A stretch of 64,000 nt of DNA, taken from assembly GCA_903862415.1 (NCBI GenBank), contig CAIOYD010000041.1, positions 124,001-188,000 of the forward strand. Reading direction: 5' to 3'. Source of the stretch: an uncultured Oxalobacteraceae bacterium. GTDB taxonomy: Bacteria > Pseudomonadota > Gammaproteobacteria > Burkholderiales > Burkholderiaceae_D. A program made the position numbers and the translations under genes. Shown piece by piece: positions 7,660-18,267 of this stretch. The notes beneath the pieces were generated by a model. The model searched no databases. It was not told the origin of the DNA and saw nothing but the letters and a program-made list of their open reading frames with translations. Each line of letters starts with the position of its first letter. Position 1 is the stretch's first letter.

Positions 7660-8493
7660 TCAGCCGCGCACGTAAGTGATCCAGGCGAGCCAGAGTTTGC
7701 GTATCGGCGTGAGCGAAATCCGCTGTTTGAGTACACTGAAGCCATCGTCTTTGATTTCAACCAGCAGGGCGCGGTAAATCGCTGCCATGATCAGACTGGT
7801 ACGCTGGGCGCGCCTGTCTTCTGGCGGCAACAGTGCCATGGCCTGTTCATAACAGTCTTGCGCACGCTCATATTGAAACTGCATGAGCGCGACAAACTGG
7901 TCGCTGTGGCGGGCATGGAGAATATCGGCCGCGGTGACGCCAAACTGCTGTAATTCATTCACCGGCAAATAAATCCGTCCCTTGCGCGCATCATCACCGA
8001 CATCGCGGATGATATTGGTGAGTTGAAAAGCCAGCCCGAGTTTTTCAGCAAATTCCAGTGTTTGCGGATGAGTGACGCCAAAAATGCGTGCCGATAAAAT
8101 CCCCACCACACTGGCCACATGCCAGCAATAGCGTTGCAGGCCGATGTAGTCCAGATAGCGCGTCTGGTTTAAATCCATCTCCATGCCGTCAATAATGGCC
8201 AGCAAATGCTGTCCTTCCAGACCATACGCGGCCATGTGTGGCAGCAGCGCACGAGTGACCGGATGGGTAGGCTGACCACCCAGCATGGTGTTAATTTCTG
8301 AGCGCCACCAGATTAATTTGTTGAGTGCAATTGCCGGATCGCTGGTTTCATCAACGGCATCATCGACTTCACGACAAAAAGCGTACAGGGCCGTGATCGC
8401 CTGTCGCCGTGGTTTGGGCAGAAATAAAAAACTGTAATAAAAGCTCGAACCGCTCTGAGCGGCTTTCTGTTGGCAGTATTCGTCAGGTGACAT
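7660..8493 (-). CDS. hpnD: Presqualene diphosphate synthase HpnD
   Basis: This 277-residue member of the squalene/phytoene synthase family has both aspartate-rich motifs that hold Mg-diphosphate: CREVDDAVDE near residue 40 and NIIRDVGDDARKGRIYLP near residue 160. The opening MSPDEYCQQKAAQSGSSFYY is typical of HpnD, which joins two farnesyl diphosphates into presqualene diphosphate. It is first in an hpnD-hpnE unit. The split from HpnC is made on this N-terminus and on the partner HpnE. The cells probably make squalene for hopanoids or carotenoid-like lipids; further genes must lie elsewhere. Confidence 0.88.
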   Translation of the reverse strand: MSPDEYCQQKAAQSGSSFYYSFLFLPKPRRQAITALYAFCREVDDAVDETSDPAIALNKLIWWRSEINTMLGGQPTHPVTRALLPHMAAYGLEGQHLLAIIDGMEMDLNQTRYLDYIGLQRYCWHVASVVGILSARIFGVTHPQTLEFAEKLGLAFQLTNIIRDVGDDARKGRIYLPVNELQQFGVTAADILHARHSDQFVALMQFQYERAQDCYEQAMALLPPEDRRAQRTSLIMAAIYRALLVEIKDDGFSVLKQRISLTPIRKLWLAWITYVRG

Positions 8494-8707
8494 GCGGGTA
8501 TCGTTGTAAGCTGGTAGTCAGCAAAGGCTATATGCTATCCGACTGTGCTGCCAGCGGGTAACAAATTTGAAAAATAACCACATGATTTGCAGTATTCGCT
8601 GAATTTTTCCCCCGAATCGGGGTAATATTTCCCTCTTAATTAAGCGGTTGGTAAAAAAGAGTAGTTTAAACTTGCTGGAACTATAAAAAATAGACTGGGA
8701 GATACGC

Positions 8708-10768
8708 ATGAAGCAGTTGTCATCGCACATAGGATGGTTGTTGTTAGCCCTGATAGGCGCCTTTGCCCTTGGTTATGTAGCACTTAACCGCGGCGAGAGT
8801 ATTAATGCCTTGTGGATCGTGGTCGCGGCCGTGTCCGTGTATTTGATCTCATACCGCTACTACAGCCGCTTTATTGCCGATAAAGTTCTTGGCCTCGATG
8901 CCAGCCGTAAAACTCCCGCCTATAAACATAATGACGGTCTGGACTATGTGCCAACCAATAAATACGTTTTATTTGGCCATCATTTTGCCGCCATTGCCGG
9001 AGCCGGTCCGCTGGTGGGCCCGGTGCTGGCTGCGCAAATGGGTTATCTGCCCGGCATGTTGTGGATTTTAGCCGGTGTGGTGTTAGCCGGTGCGGTGCAG
9101 GATTTTATGGTGTTGTTTGTCTCGGTGCGTCGCGATGGCCGCTCACTCGGTGATCTGATTAAATCAGAACTCGGTACCGTTCCCGGCGTGATTGCGTTGT
9201 TTGGCTGTTTTATGATCATGATTATTATTCTCGCGGTGCTGGCTTTAATCGTCGTTAAAGCACTCTCGCACAGCCCATGGGGTACCTTTACGGTGGGCGC
9301 GACGATTCCTATCGCCTTGCTCATGGGTGTCTACATGCGCTATATCCGTCCGGGTAAAATTGCCGAAATTTCGATTGTTGGCTTCATCCTGTTAATGCTG
9401 GCCATTTACTTCGGCGGCGTGGTCGCTGGTAATCCAGAACTGAGTGCGCTGTTTGATTTTGATGGCAAACAACTTACCTGGGTATTGGTGATTTACGGTT
9501 TCATCGCCGCGGTCCTGCCGGTCTGGCTGTTGCTGGCACCAAGGGATTATTTGTCCACCTTTTTGAAAATCGGCACCATTGTTGGTTTGGCTTTGGGTGT
9601 CTTGTTTGTTGCTCCGGAACTGAAAATGCCTGCCATTACCCGCTTTGTTGACGGCAGCGGTCCGGTCTGGTCTGGTACGCTGTTTCCGTTTTTGTTTATT
9701 ACCATTGCCTGCGGTGCCGTATCCGGATTTCATGCGCTGATTTCCTCCGGTACCACGCCGAAAATGCTGGAAAATGAAAAGCATGCCCGTTTTATCGGTT
9801 ATGGCGCCATGCTGATGGAATCGTTTGTCGCCATCATGGCACTCGTGGCTGCTTCGGTGATTGATCCGGGCGTGTATTTTGCCATGAACAGCCCGGCAGC
9901 CGTGATTGGCACCACACCAGAAGCGGTTTCGGCCGTGATCAACGGCTGGGGTTTTGCCATCACGCCGGAAATCCTGCTGCAAACCACGCAGGATATCGGT
10001 GAAAAAACTATTCTTTCGCGTGCCGGTGGGGCTCCGACGCTGGCTGTCGGTATGGCGCACATTTTGCACCAGTTTATCGGTGGTCAAAAAATGATGGCCT
10101 TCTGGTACCACTTTGCCATTCTGTTTGAAGCATTGTTCATTCTGACCGCCGTGGATGCCGGAACCAGGGCAGGGCGCTTCATGCTGCAGGATTTATTCGG
10201 CACCTTTATTCCGGCCTTAAAACGCACCGATTCGCTGCCCGCCAATTTGCTCGCTACCGCTGGTTGCGTGGCACTCTGGGGTTACTTCCTGTATCAGGGT
10301 GTGGTTGATCCGCTGGGCGGCATCAATACGCTTTGGCCGCTGTTTGGGATTGCCAACCAGATGCTCGCCGCGATTGCACTCACCCTGTGTGCAGCCATTC
10401 TGTTCAAGATGAAGCGTCAGCAGTATGCCTGGGTAGCAATTGTACCTACGCTGGTGTTGCTTACCTGCACACTGACTGCCGGCTGGATCAAGGTCTTCAG
10501 TGCCAGTCCGAAAATCGGCTTTCTGGCGATTGCCAATAAATTTTCTGTCGGTCTGGAGCAGGGGCAGATCCTGGCTCCGGCCAAGTCACTCGACGACATG
10601 GGACGGCTGGTGTTTAACAATCGTCTGGATGCCGGACTGACGTTGCTGTTCATGTTTGTGGTGATCAGTGTGGTCGGGTTTGGTTTGCTGGCCGCCTTTA
10701 AAGCACTCAAAAGCGCACAGCCGACCGCGCTTGAAACACCTTATGAAGCCATGAGTTCTTCCCATTAA
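8708..10768 (+). CDS. cstA: CstA-type pyruvate/peptide transporter
   Basis: The 686-residue integral membrane protein of the CstA/BtsT carbon starvation family has about 16-18 helices. Strong signatures are [20 protein letters not shown], then [20 protein letters not shown] near residue 95, and [20 protein letters not shown] near 350. E. coli BtsT and CstA import pyruvate, and CstA was first linked to peptide uptake during starvation. The ATG at 8708 follows GGGAGATACGC. The small YbdD partner gene follows after 13 bases, the usual pairing for this family. No LytTR operator is recognised upstream. Confidence 0.93.
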   Translation: MKQLSSHIGWLLLALIGAFALGYVALNRGESINALWIVVAAVSVYLISYRYYSRFIADKVLGLDASRKTPAYKHNDGLDYVPTNKYVLFGHHFAAIAGAGPLVGPVLAAQMGYLPGMLWILAGVVLAGAVQDFMVLFVSVRRDGRSLGDLIKSELGTVPGVIALFGCFMIMIIILAVLALIVVKALSHSPWGTFTVGATIPIALLMGVYMRYIRPGKIAEISIVGFILLMLAIYFGGVVAGNPELSALFDFDGKQLTWVLVIYGFIAAVLPVWLLLAPRDYLSTFLKIGTIVGLALGVLFVAPELKMPAITRFVDGSGPVWSGTLFPFLFITIACGAVSGFHALISSGTTPKMLENEKHARFIGYGAMLMESFVAIMALVAASVIDPGVYFAMNSPAAVIGTTPEAVSAVINGWGFAITPEILLQTTQDIGEKTILSRAGGAPTLAVGMAHILHQFIGGQKMMAFWYHFAILFEALFILTAVDAGTRAGRFMLQDLFGTFIPALKRTDSLPANLLATAGCVALWGYFLYQGVVDPLGGINTLWPLFGIANQMLAAIALTLCAAILFKMKRQQYAWVAIVPTLVLLTCTLTAGWIKVFSASPKIGFLAIANKFSVGLEQGQILAPAKSLDDMGRLVFNNRLDAGLTLLFMFVVISVVGFGLLAAFKALKSAQPTALETPYEAMSSSH

Positions 10769-10781
10769 AAAGGCAGTGAGT

Positions 10782-10979
10782 ATGTTTGCAGAATTAGAAA
10801 CCCTGGGTCGTTATCTAGGTCAGGCCGCACGCCTGATGGTGGGCGTGCCTGATTATGAAATTTATGCTGCTCATATGCAGGCCAATCATCCGGACAAACA
10901 CTGCATGACGTACGAAGAATTTTTCCGCGAACGTCAGGAAGCACGCTATAGCGGCAAAGGTGCAGGAAAATGTTGTTAA
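10782..10979 (+). CDS. ybdD: YbdD/YjiX small protein, CstA partner
   Basis: The 65-residue soluble protein has [20 protein letters not shown], then the HMQANHPD and [15 protein letters not shown] motifs and a Cys-Cys end, all typical of the YbdD/YjiX (DUF466) family that is almost always encoded next to cstA or btsT. Its function is not known, but the pairing implies a role in transporter assembly or control. A GTG lies at 10776, but the AAGG site at about 10769-10773 is well spaced only for the ATG at 10782. Confidence 0.88.
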   Translation: MFAELETLGRYLGQAARLMVGVPDYEIYAAHMQANHPDKHCMTYEEFFRERQEARYSGKGAGKCC

Positions 10980-10991
10980 TGGGATTAATTC

Positions 10992-11023
10992 AGGGTGTAT
11001 TACGCTACGCTAATACACCCTAC
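10992..11023. repeat. Dispersed palindromic repeat, copy A
   Basis: GGGTGTATTA and TAATACACCC are perfect 10-base arms around an 8-base centre CGCTACGC. Variants of the same sequence occur at 25307, 51480 and twice at 63546, and a GGGTGGGTTA relative at 16498. Here it lies between ybdD and the exporter gene and could fold into a transcript-ending or stabilising hairpin for the cstA-ybdD message. Confidence 0.8.
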
Positions 11024-11036
11024 AGAACGGAATGGA

Positions 11037-12434
11037 ATGCCCCAGTCTGACGTCAAGCGTTATCTTCCCTGGGTGGTGGCAGCGGCGCTGTTTATGGAGC
11101 AGCTCGATTCCACCATCGTCAATACCGCTGTGCCTGCCATGGCGCTCAGTCTGCAAGTCACACCGCTGAGTTTAAAGGCGGTGGTGACGAGTTATATCTT
11201 GAGTCTGGCGGTGGGTATTCCACTGAGTGGCTGGGTTGCCGACCGTTATGGCACCCGGCGGGTTTTCAGTCTGGCCGTGATCACCTTCACGCTGGCGTCG
11301 ATGTTGTGCGGCATGGCCGTGAATGTGCCCATGCTGGTGGCGGCGCGTGTGCTTCAGGGCTTGGGAGCCGCACTGATGCTGCCGGTCGGACGCATTACCA
11401 TTGTGCGCACGTTTCCTAAATCCGAGTTGCTCTCAGCGATGAATTTCGTGATTATTCCGGCGCTCATCGGCCCCTTGCTGGGTCCGCTGGTGGGTGGCTT
11501 GATCGTCCACTGGTTGTCCTGGCGGGTGATCTTTTTTGTCAATATCCCGGTGGGCTTGATGGCGTTGTATCTGTCGCAGCGATTTATGCCTAATTATTAT
11601 GGCGAAATCCAACGTCCACTGGATATCGTCGGGTTGATTTTATTTTGTTCCGGTACCGCCTTGCTGTCGTGGTTGCTGGAAATCTTTGGTCAGCACGAAT
11701 TGGGCACGAACGCCATCGTGGCTTTGTTCGCTGTGTCCATGGCCTTGCTGGTGGCGTATTGTTTTCATGCCAAAGACTATGCTTATCCGCTGCTCAACCT
11801 GGTGCTGTTTAAAATTCGTACCTTCCGGGTTTCGGTGGCTGGTGGTTTTGTCACCCGTTTGGGGATGGGCGCGATTCCGTTTTTACTCCCTCTGTTGTAT
11901 CAGCTCGGTCTGGGCTTGCCAGCCTGGCAGTCAGGTTTGCTGATGATGCCTTCGGCGCTGGCGGCCATGGGCATGAAAATGATCGCGACCCGGATTCTGG
12001 CCATGTTTGGTTACCGACGGATTTTAATCGCCAACACCCTGATGATCGGTTGCGCCATCAGCAGTTTTGCCATCATCACCCCGGCAACTCCACTGGCGGT
12101 AATTGTGTTGTTGAGTTTTACCATGGGATTTTTTAATTCGCTGCAATTTACCTGCATGAATTCGATGGCCTATGCTGATATTCAACCCGCCGATTCGAGC
12201 ATGGCCAGCACCATTGCCAGTTCGCTGCAGCAGCTTTCCATGAGCTTTGGACTGGCCTGCGGCTTGTTGTTGACCAGCTGGTTTTTAGGTGCCTTACCTC
12301 AATCTGATCATGCGGCCATACTGGGCGCATTGCATCATGCTTTTATTTGCATGGGTGTCATTACCGCGCTGTCAGCACTGACTTTTTCATCCCTTGATGT
12401 CCGGGATGGAGAAAATGTCAGTCGCGCACATTAA
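11037..12434 (+). CDS. DHA2-type major facilitator exporter
   Basis: The product is about 465 residues with roughly 14 hydrophobic helices. The start region reads LPWVVAAALFMEQLDSTIVN, where the D-S-T-I-V-N motif in helix 1 is the hallmark of the DHA2 (EmrB/QacA) drug:proton antiporters. Motif A is GWVADRYGTRRVF and motif C is GPLLGPLVGG. The ATG at 11037 gives the usual N-terminus; the frame extends upstream into the palindromic repeat without support. No EmrA-like membrane fusion partner or regulator gene is next to it, so substrate and control cannot be inferred. Confidence 0.85.
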   Translation: MPQSDVKRYLPWVVAAALFMEQLDSTIVNTAVPAMALSLQVTPLSLKAVVTSYILSLAVGIPLSGWVADRYGTRRVFSLAVITFTLASMLCGMAVNVPMLVAARVLQGLGAALMLPVGRITIVRTFPKSELLSAMNFVIIPALIGPLLGPLVGGLIVHWLSWRVIFFVNIPVGLMALYLSQRFMPNYYGEIQRPLDIVGLILFCSGTALLSWLLEIFGQHELGTNAIVALFAVSMALLVAYCFHAKDYAYPLLNLVLFKIRTFRVSVAGGFVTRLGMGAIPFLLPLLYQLGLGLPAWQSGLLMMPSALAAMGMKMIATRILAMFGYRRILIANTLMIGCAISSFAIITPATPLAVIVLLSFTMGFFNSLQFTCMNSMAYADIQPADSSMASTIASSLQQLSMSFGLACGLLLTSWFLGALPQSDHAAILGALHHAFICMGVITALSALTFSSLDVRDGENVSRAH

Positions 12435-12451
12435 GAAGCGCAGCTTGCCGG

Positions 12452-12688
12452 TTATTTAGCCGCTTCGGCTGAATCTTTGGTGGCGGCGTGCACACCGGCA
12501 CGGGCGACATCCACGGTGGTGCCAACGACGGCCGAACCCACCGAAGCAGTCGTGCTGACGGCGGCGGCGCCGACACTGACGACGGCATCAGCAACCGCGA
12601 TCACGGCACAGCCGCTGAGCAGGTTGCCTGCCAGAGTGATGGTCAGGATGAGTTTTAATAAGGCGTTAATACGTGGTGCTTCAGACAT
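12452..12688 (-). CDS. Small Ala/Val-rich lipoprotein
   Basis: The 78-residue product has a signal peptide with a lipobox (LAGNLLSGC, cleavage before Cys), followed by a mature part of about 50 residues made almost only of Ala, Val, Thr, Ser and Gly (AVIAVADAVVSVGAAAVSTT) and a charged tail. It resembles small lipoproteins widely seen in beta- and gammaproteobacteria with the same AVxAVADA start; no function is known. ATG 12688 is used because GGAG sits 7 bases before it. It is convergent with the exporter gene, 17 bases apart. Confidence 0.75.
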   Translation of the reverse strand: MSEAPRINALLKLILTITLAGNLLSGCAVIAVADAVVSVGAAAVSTTASVGSAVVGTTVDVARAGVHAATKDSAEAAK

Positions 12689-12833
12689 GTTATTCTCCAA
12701 TTTATTTTTAAGTATAAATGAGAAGTAATGTTTAAAAGAAATTTTTTAAGCGCCGACACGTTTCTATTGTCCGTGTTGGTGATAAGTTATTGATGAATTT
12801 TTTTGCTTTTCGCAAGTAAAGTCATGAAAGTGC

Positions 12834-12862
12834 TTGACATAAAATGGTGCAACGCATTAACG
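12834..12862 (+). promoter_or_regulatory. Candidate promoter of ilvBHC
   Basis: TTGACA at 12834-12839 and TTAACG at 12857-12862 are 17 bases apart. The -35 is perfect and the -10 weak. Transcription from here would give a leader of about 300 bases before ilvB, long enough for attenuation control. The rest of the 12689-13171 gap holds short hairpins (for example ACACA/TGTGT near 13043-13060) but no intrinsic terminator that I can see. Confidence 0.45.
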
Positions 12863-13069
12863 TGTCGTTTCGTCCCGACATCTAGGGGTAAAAAAGTCCA
12901 CAAAGTGACCCATAATGTCAGTAATGTGCGACTTGCTTTCGTTTTGAAGCTAGTTTGTTCTAACCCATGCCACAAGCGTGAGAAGTTTTTCTGTATCGGG
13001 TGACTTAGTTGAGTTCCAGTGGTAAATAAGTATTGGTTTGTAACACACCTACGGTTGTGTGAAGGGCGA

Positions 13070-13123
13070 ATGCGGTTTACGTTAATCTGGCAAAGCGCTG
13101 TTGTCTGGTCCGGCACTTCGTAA
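13070..13123 (+). CDS. Possible ilvB leader peptide
   Basis: A 17-codon frame, MRFTLIWQSAVVWSGTS, starts at ATG 13070 with a GAAGG ribosome site 5 bases before it and ends 48 bases before ilvB. It contains Leu, Ile and two Val codons in 17, which is suggestive but not strongly enriched, and no clear terminator follows. It could be an attenuation peptide or a chance frame. Confidence 0.3.
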   Translation: MRFTLIWQSAVVWSGTS

Positions 13124-13171
13124 GGCGAGAACATCCGATCAATCTCCTATGGACCTTGAAAGGAACTGCAA

Positions 13172-14893
13172 GTGAGTACAAATTCAGATTTAACCGGCGC
13201 GGAGATTCTCGTTCGCTGCCTGGCCGAAGAAGGTGTTGAACATGTGTTCGGCTATCCTGGCGGCGCGGTATTGTATATCTACGATGCCATTTACAAACAA
13301 GACAAATTTCAGCATGTGCTGGTGCGCCACGAACAGGCAGCACTGCATGCGGCTGATGCTTATTCCCGTTCTTCGAATAAAGTGGGTGTGGCACTGGTGA
13401 CTTCGGGTCCCGGTGTGACCAATGCCGTGACCGGTCTGGCCACGGCATACATGGATTCGATTCCGATGATCGTCATTTCCGGTCAGGTGCCCAGCAGCGC
13501 CATCGGCCAGGATGCGTTTCAGGAATGCGATACCGTAGGCATTACCCGCCCCTGCGTGAAGCACAATTTTTTAGTTAAAGATGTGCGTGAGCTGGCCTCG
13601 ACAATTAAAAAAGCCTTTTTCATTGCCACGACCGGCCGTCCGGGTCCGGTATTGATCGATATTCCGAAAGATATCAGTATGCACAAATGTGCTTACTCCT
13701 ATCCCAAAGAAGTCGAAATGCGCTCTTACAAGCCAGTCGATAAAGGTCATTCAGGTCAGATTCGCAAAGCCTTGCAGTTGCTGCTGCAGGCAGAGCGCCC
13801 GATGATTTACACCGGCGGCGGCGTGATTCTGGCCAATGCCTCGGCTGAACTCAATAAACTGGTTGATCAGCTCGGCTTCCCGTGCACCAATACCCTCATG
13901 GGTCTGGGCGCGTACCGTGCTTCAGATGAAAAATACGTCGGCATGCCAGGTATGCATGGCACCTATGAAGCCAATATGGCGATGCAGCACTGCGATGTGC
14001 TCATTGCTATCGGCGCGCGTTTTGATGATCGCGTCATCGGTAACCCTAAACATTTTTCTTCCAATCCGCGCAAAATTATCCATATCGATATCGATCCATC
14101 GTCGATTTCCAAGCGCGTCAAAGTGGACATTCCTATCGTCGGCAATGTGAAAGACGTGTTGCAGGAACTGTTGTCGCAGCTGGCTGTGGCGGAAAATCGT
14201 CCAAGCCCGAAAGCGATTGCACCCTGGTGGGAACAAATCAATGAATGGCGCAAACGCGATTGCCTCAAGTACGCTACCTCGACCGAGGTGATCAAACCGC
14301 AATCGGTGGTGGAAAAAGTCTGGGAAATCACCAAGGGTGATGCGTTCATTACCTCTGACGTGGGTCAGCATCAGATGTGGGCCGCACAATACTATCGTTT
14401 CGATAAACCGCGCCGCTGGATTAATTCCGGTGGTCTGGGCACCATGGGTGTTGGCTTGCCGTATGCCATGGGCGTACAGATGGCCAATCCGGATGCGACT
14501 GTCGCCTGTATTACCGGCGAAGGTTCGATTCAGATGTGTATTCAGGAACTGGCCACCTGCAAGCAATATCACCTGACACCAAAAATCATTTTACTCAACA
14601 ACCGTTTCCTCGGTATGGTGCGTCAGTGGCAGCAGATAGACTACGCTTCGCGTTATTCCGAGTCGTACATGGATTCTCTGCCGGACTTCTCCAAACTGGC
14701 TGAGTCGTATGGTCATGTGGGCATGAAAATTGAAAATCCGGCCGATGTGGATGGGGCTCTGCGCGATGCGTTTGCCATGAAAGATCGTCTGGTATTTATG
14801 AACTTTATTACTGATCAAACAGAAAACGTCTGGCCTATGGTGAAAACCGGTAAAGGTCTCTCTGAAATGTTACTTGGTTCGGAGGATTTATAA
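13172..14893 (+). CDS. ilvB: Acetolactate synthase large subunit
   Basis: This 573-residue thiamine-diphosphate enzyme condenses two pyruvates, or pyruvate with 2-oxobutyrate, in valine, leucine and isoleucine synthesis. Seen are the catalytic-glutamate motif HEQAALHAADAY (near residue 52), the FAD/substrate region YTGGGVILANAS, and the ThDP motif GEGSIQMCIQELATC ending in NNRFLGMVRQWQ. GEGS in place of the common GDGS keeps an acidic metal ligand. The start is GTG 13172, supported by AAAGGAA 8 bases before. ilvH begins 1 base after its stop, so the two subunits are translationally coupled, and ilvC completes the operon. Confidence 0.96.
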   Translation: MSTNSDLTGAEILVRCLAEEGVEHVFGYPGGAVLYIYDAIYKQDKFQHVLVRHEQAALHAADAYSRSSNKVGVALVTSGPGVTNAVTGLATAYMDSIPMIVISGQVPSSAIGQDAFQECDTVGITRPCVKHNFLVKDVRELASTIKKAFFIATTGRPGPVLIDIPKDISMHKCAYSYPKEVEMRSYKPVDKGHSGQIRKALQLLLQAERPMIYTGGGVILANASAELNKLVDQLGFPCTNTLMGLGAYRASDEKYVGMPGMHGTYEANMAMQHCDVLIAIGARFDDRVIGNPKHFSSNPRKIIHIDIDPSSISKRVKVDIPIVGNVKDVLQELLSQLAVAENRPSPKAIAPWWEQINEWRKRDCLKYATSTEVIKPQSVVEKVWEITKGDAFITSDVGQHQMWAAQYYRFDKPRRWINSGGLGTMGVGLPYAMGVQMANPDATVACITGEGSIQMCIQELATCKQYHLTPKIILLNNRFLGMVRQWQQIDYASRYSESYMDSLPDFSKLAESYGHVGMKIENPADVDGALRDAFAMKDRLVFMNFITDQTENVWPMVKTGKGLSEMLLGSEDL

Positions 14894-14894
14894 C

Positions 14895-15386
14895 ATGCGC
14901 CATATTATCTCTGTCTTGCTGGAAAATGAAGCTGGTGCATTATCACGGGTGGTCGGTCTGTTTTCAGCTCGTGGCTACAATATTGAAACCCTGACCGTGG
15001 CACCGACCGAAGACGCAACGCTGTCGCGCCTGACTATTGTGACCACCGGTTCTGACGATGTGATCGAACAAATCACCAAACATCTGAACCGTCTGATCGA
15101 AGTCATTAAAGTCGTCGATCTGACCGAAGGTGCGCACATTGAACGTGAACTGATGTTAATCAAGGTACGTGCTGTGGGCAAAGAGCGGGAAGAAATGAAG
15201 CGCACGGCAGATATTTTCCGTGGCCGCATTATTGATGTGACAGAAAAAACCTATACCATCGAATTAACCGGCAATAAAGCCAAGCTGGATGCTTTTATTG
15301 ATTCGATCGAACGCACCTCGATTCTGGAAACAGTCAGAACCGGGGGCTCAGGTATCGGGCGTGGTGAGCGCATCCTGAAAGTTTAA
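14895..15386 (+). CDS. ilvH: Acetolactate synthase small (regulatory) subunit
   Basis: The 163-residue protein has an N-terminal ACT domain (MRHIISVLLENEAGALSRVV, then GLFSARGYNIETLTV) that binds valine for feedback inhibition, and the C-terminal ALS_ss_C domain ending GSGIGRGERILKV. ATG 14895 is chosen over the earlier in-frame ATG 14874 because the ACT domain begins there and GGAGG lies 10 bases before it. It pairs with IlvB and is separated from ilvC by 60 bases. Confidence 0.96.
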   Translation: MRHIISVLLENEAGALSRVVGLFSARGYNIETLTVAPTEDATLSRLTIVTTGSDDVIEQITKHLNRLIEVIKVVDLTEGAHIERELMLIKVRAVGKEREEMKRTADIFRGRIIDVTEKTYTIELTGNKAKLDAFIDSIERTSILETVRTGGSGIGRGERILKV

Positions 15387-15404
15387 GCCACTGATGTGAT
15401 GTAA

Positions 15405-16463
<1,059 letters not shown>

Positions 16464-16497
16464 CTTGTAAGATCTCTTTGTTTGTGTCTGTGTCCAT

Positions 16498-16600
16498 GTA
16501 GGGTGGGTTAGCCAAAGGCGTAACCCACCGTCGGGTCGAATAATGGAAGCATTATTGTGTTGCGAATTGGTGGGTTACGCCTTCGGCTAACCCACCCTAC
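16498..16600. repeat. Long inverted repeat, copy B (GTAGGGTGGGTTAGCC)
   Basis: Sixteen-base perfect arms GTAGGGTGGGTTAGCC and GGCTAACCCACCCTAC bound the element. The next 16 bases on each side also pair with one mismatch, so the stem is about 32 bp. The centre holds a small AATAATG-GAAG-CATTATT hairpin. It is a longer relative of the GGGTGTATTA palindromes elsewhere in the window and lies just after ilvC. Confidence 0.85.
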
Positions 16601-16626
16601 GCCTGTAATGAGCAAGAAACTAAAAA

Positions 16627-16649
16627 GGTGCGCAAGCACCATTTTTTTT
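16627..16649 (+). terminator. Terminator of the ilvBHC operon
   Basis: GGTGC-GCAA-GCACC is a 5-bp GC-rich stem with a tetraloop, followed by A and eight T. It lies 164 bases after ilvC and downstream of the long inverted repeat. A run of five A before the stem means it could also work on the other strand. The rest of the 16464-16771 gap has no other feature I can support. Confidence 0.7.
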
Positions 16650-16771
16650 GGGTTTTTGTTGTGCACTTGCTCAAGGTGCGCTAGCATCGCAAGCTGAAAA
16701 CATTTACACAAAGAAATTATTCACTGGATGTTGTCTTACCCAGACAAAAAATACCCCTCATCGGATCTCAC

Positions 16772-18160
16772 ATGACCAATGCCATTACCAGCAGTAACTC
16801 CTCTGATCGAGCCTTTCTGGGGCATCCTCGCGGACTGGCTTATATTTCCTTTACCGAGGCCTGGGAGCGGTTTTCTTACTACGGCATGCAAACTTTGTTA
16901 GTGCTGTATATGGTCAACCAACTGTTGTTGCCCGGTCACGTGGAAAATATTGCCGGTTTTGCTGCGTTCCGGGCTTTTGTGGAACATCTGTACGGTAGCT
17001 CATTGTCCACGATTGCGCTGGCTTCGGCCATTTTTGGTTTGTATACCGGCTTTGTTTATCTCACGCCGATTGCTGGTGGTTTTATCGCCGATCGCTGGCT
17101 GGGTAAAACCGCCACCATCACTCTGGGTGCATTGCTGATGGCGGCAGGGCATTTTCTGATGGCGTTTGATGTATCCTTTTTGATCGCGCTGTCTTGTCTG
17201 CTCACCGGTGTCGGCTGTTTTAAGGGTAATCTGGCCAGTCAGGTCAGTGAATTGTATACGCCGGAGGATATGCGACGTGCGGATGCCTATCAAATCTATT
17301 TTCTGTTCATTAATGCGGCCGTGATTGCGGCACCGTTGATTGCCGGCACGCTGGGCGAAGTCTATGGCTGGCATTATGGTTTTGGTGTCGCCGGTGTCGG
17401 GATGCTGATTTCACTGGTGATTTATCTCTCGGGGCGGAAATGGTTGCCAGCGGAGCAAAACAAAGTGTTAAAGGCTGGCGCGCCCGAGGTAAGCATGACC
17501 CAGCGTGAACGCCGTACGGTATATGTGTTACTGTTGTTGTTGCCGGTGCTGGCTCTTGGCAGTGTGGGAAATCAGGAAATTTTCAATGCTTACCTGTTGT
17601 GGGTGCCCAAGAATATCGATCTGGTATTTTTTGGTCAGCTCATGCCCACCACCTGGCTCATTACCGTGGATGCTACGGTGAGTGTGGCCGGCTTGGTGAT
17701 CAGTCTGGGATTCTGGCGCTGGTGGGCTACCCGCTTTGTTGAGCCGAGCGAAATCTACAAAATGACCATGGGGCTGTGTGTCAGTCTGCTGGGTCTGTTA
17801 GCATTGGCGATTGCCGGTATGCTGGCCAGTCAGGGGCACAAGGCCGGTATCGGCTGGGTGCTGACGTTTGAAGTGTTGAACAGCCTGGGTTTTGCCAACC
17901 TGTTTCCGGTCGGTCTGGCCCTGTATGCCCGTGCGGCACCCAAGGCCGTGGCTGGCACCATGATGGGGGTATATTACCTGCATCTGTTTATGGGGAATAA
18001 TCTGGTCGGTTGGCTGGGTGGTTTGGTAGAGCGACTCTCTGGTGCGCAATTTTGGTTGCTGCATGTCGCCATAGTCGGTACCTCCGCGGCGTTGATGTAT
18101 CTGATTGCCCGTGTTGCTGGTAGGTATCTGGTGCCGGAAAGCGTTCCTGTTAGCAGTTGA
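16772..18160 (+). CDS. POT-family peptide:proton symporter
   Basis: This 462-residue membrane protein has about 12-14 helices and the POT/PTR signature FTEAWERFSYYGMQTLLVLY in helix 1 (the ExxER motif couples protons to substrate), then GGFIADRWLGK between helices 2 and 3 and GVGCFKGNLASQVSELY in helix 4. The family imports di- and tripeptides. It resembles DtpA/YdgR-like transporters, but the substrate range cannot be read from sequence. It starts at ATG 16772 without a strong ribosome site and appears to be a single-gene unit. Confidence 0.88.
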   Translation: MTNAITSSNSSDRAFLGHPRGLAYISFTEAWERFSYYGMQTLLVLYMVNQLLLPGHVENIAGFAAFRAFVEHLYGSSLSTIALASAIFGLYTGFVYLTPIAGGFIADRWLGKTATITLGALLMAAGHFLMAFDVSFLIALSCLLTGVGCFKGNLASQVSELYTPEDMRRADAYQIYFLFINAAVIAAPLIAGTLGEVYGWHYGFGVAGVGMLISLVIYLSGRKWLPAEQNKVLKAGAPEVSMTQRERRTVYVLLLLLPVLALGSVGNQEIFNAYLLWVPKNIDLVFFGQLMPTTWLITVDATVSVAGLVISLGFWRWWATRFVEPSEIYKMTMGLCVSLLGLLALAIAGMLASQGHKAGIGWVLTFEVLNSLGFANLFPVGLALYARAAPKAVAGTMMGVYYLHLFMGNNLVGWLGGLVERLSGAQFWLLHVAIVGTSAALMYLIARVAGRYLVPESVPVSS

Positions 18161-18267
18161 GGCAGTTTGAGAAGTGCAGGTCTGGTTTTGTAACAAAATG
18201 TTGGTAATCAGGGTGGTTTTGGTGGTTTAATAACTGAATTAACTGAATTAGTTTCGTGGAGTTCTTT

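Noticed and set aside
7656-7760. Longer N-terminus for hpnE
   Set aside because: The added residues overlap hpnD, have no flavoprotein features, and the FAD motif starts at the ATG at 7655.
8610-8622. CCCCG-AAT-CGGGG hairpin upstream of cstA as a terminator
   Set aside because: Only a 5-bp stem with no T-tract, and it lies upstream of both divergent genes, so it ends neither.
8641-8707. Sigma-54 promoter for cstA
   Set aside because: TTGCT is present, but the GG at the required distance upstream is missing.
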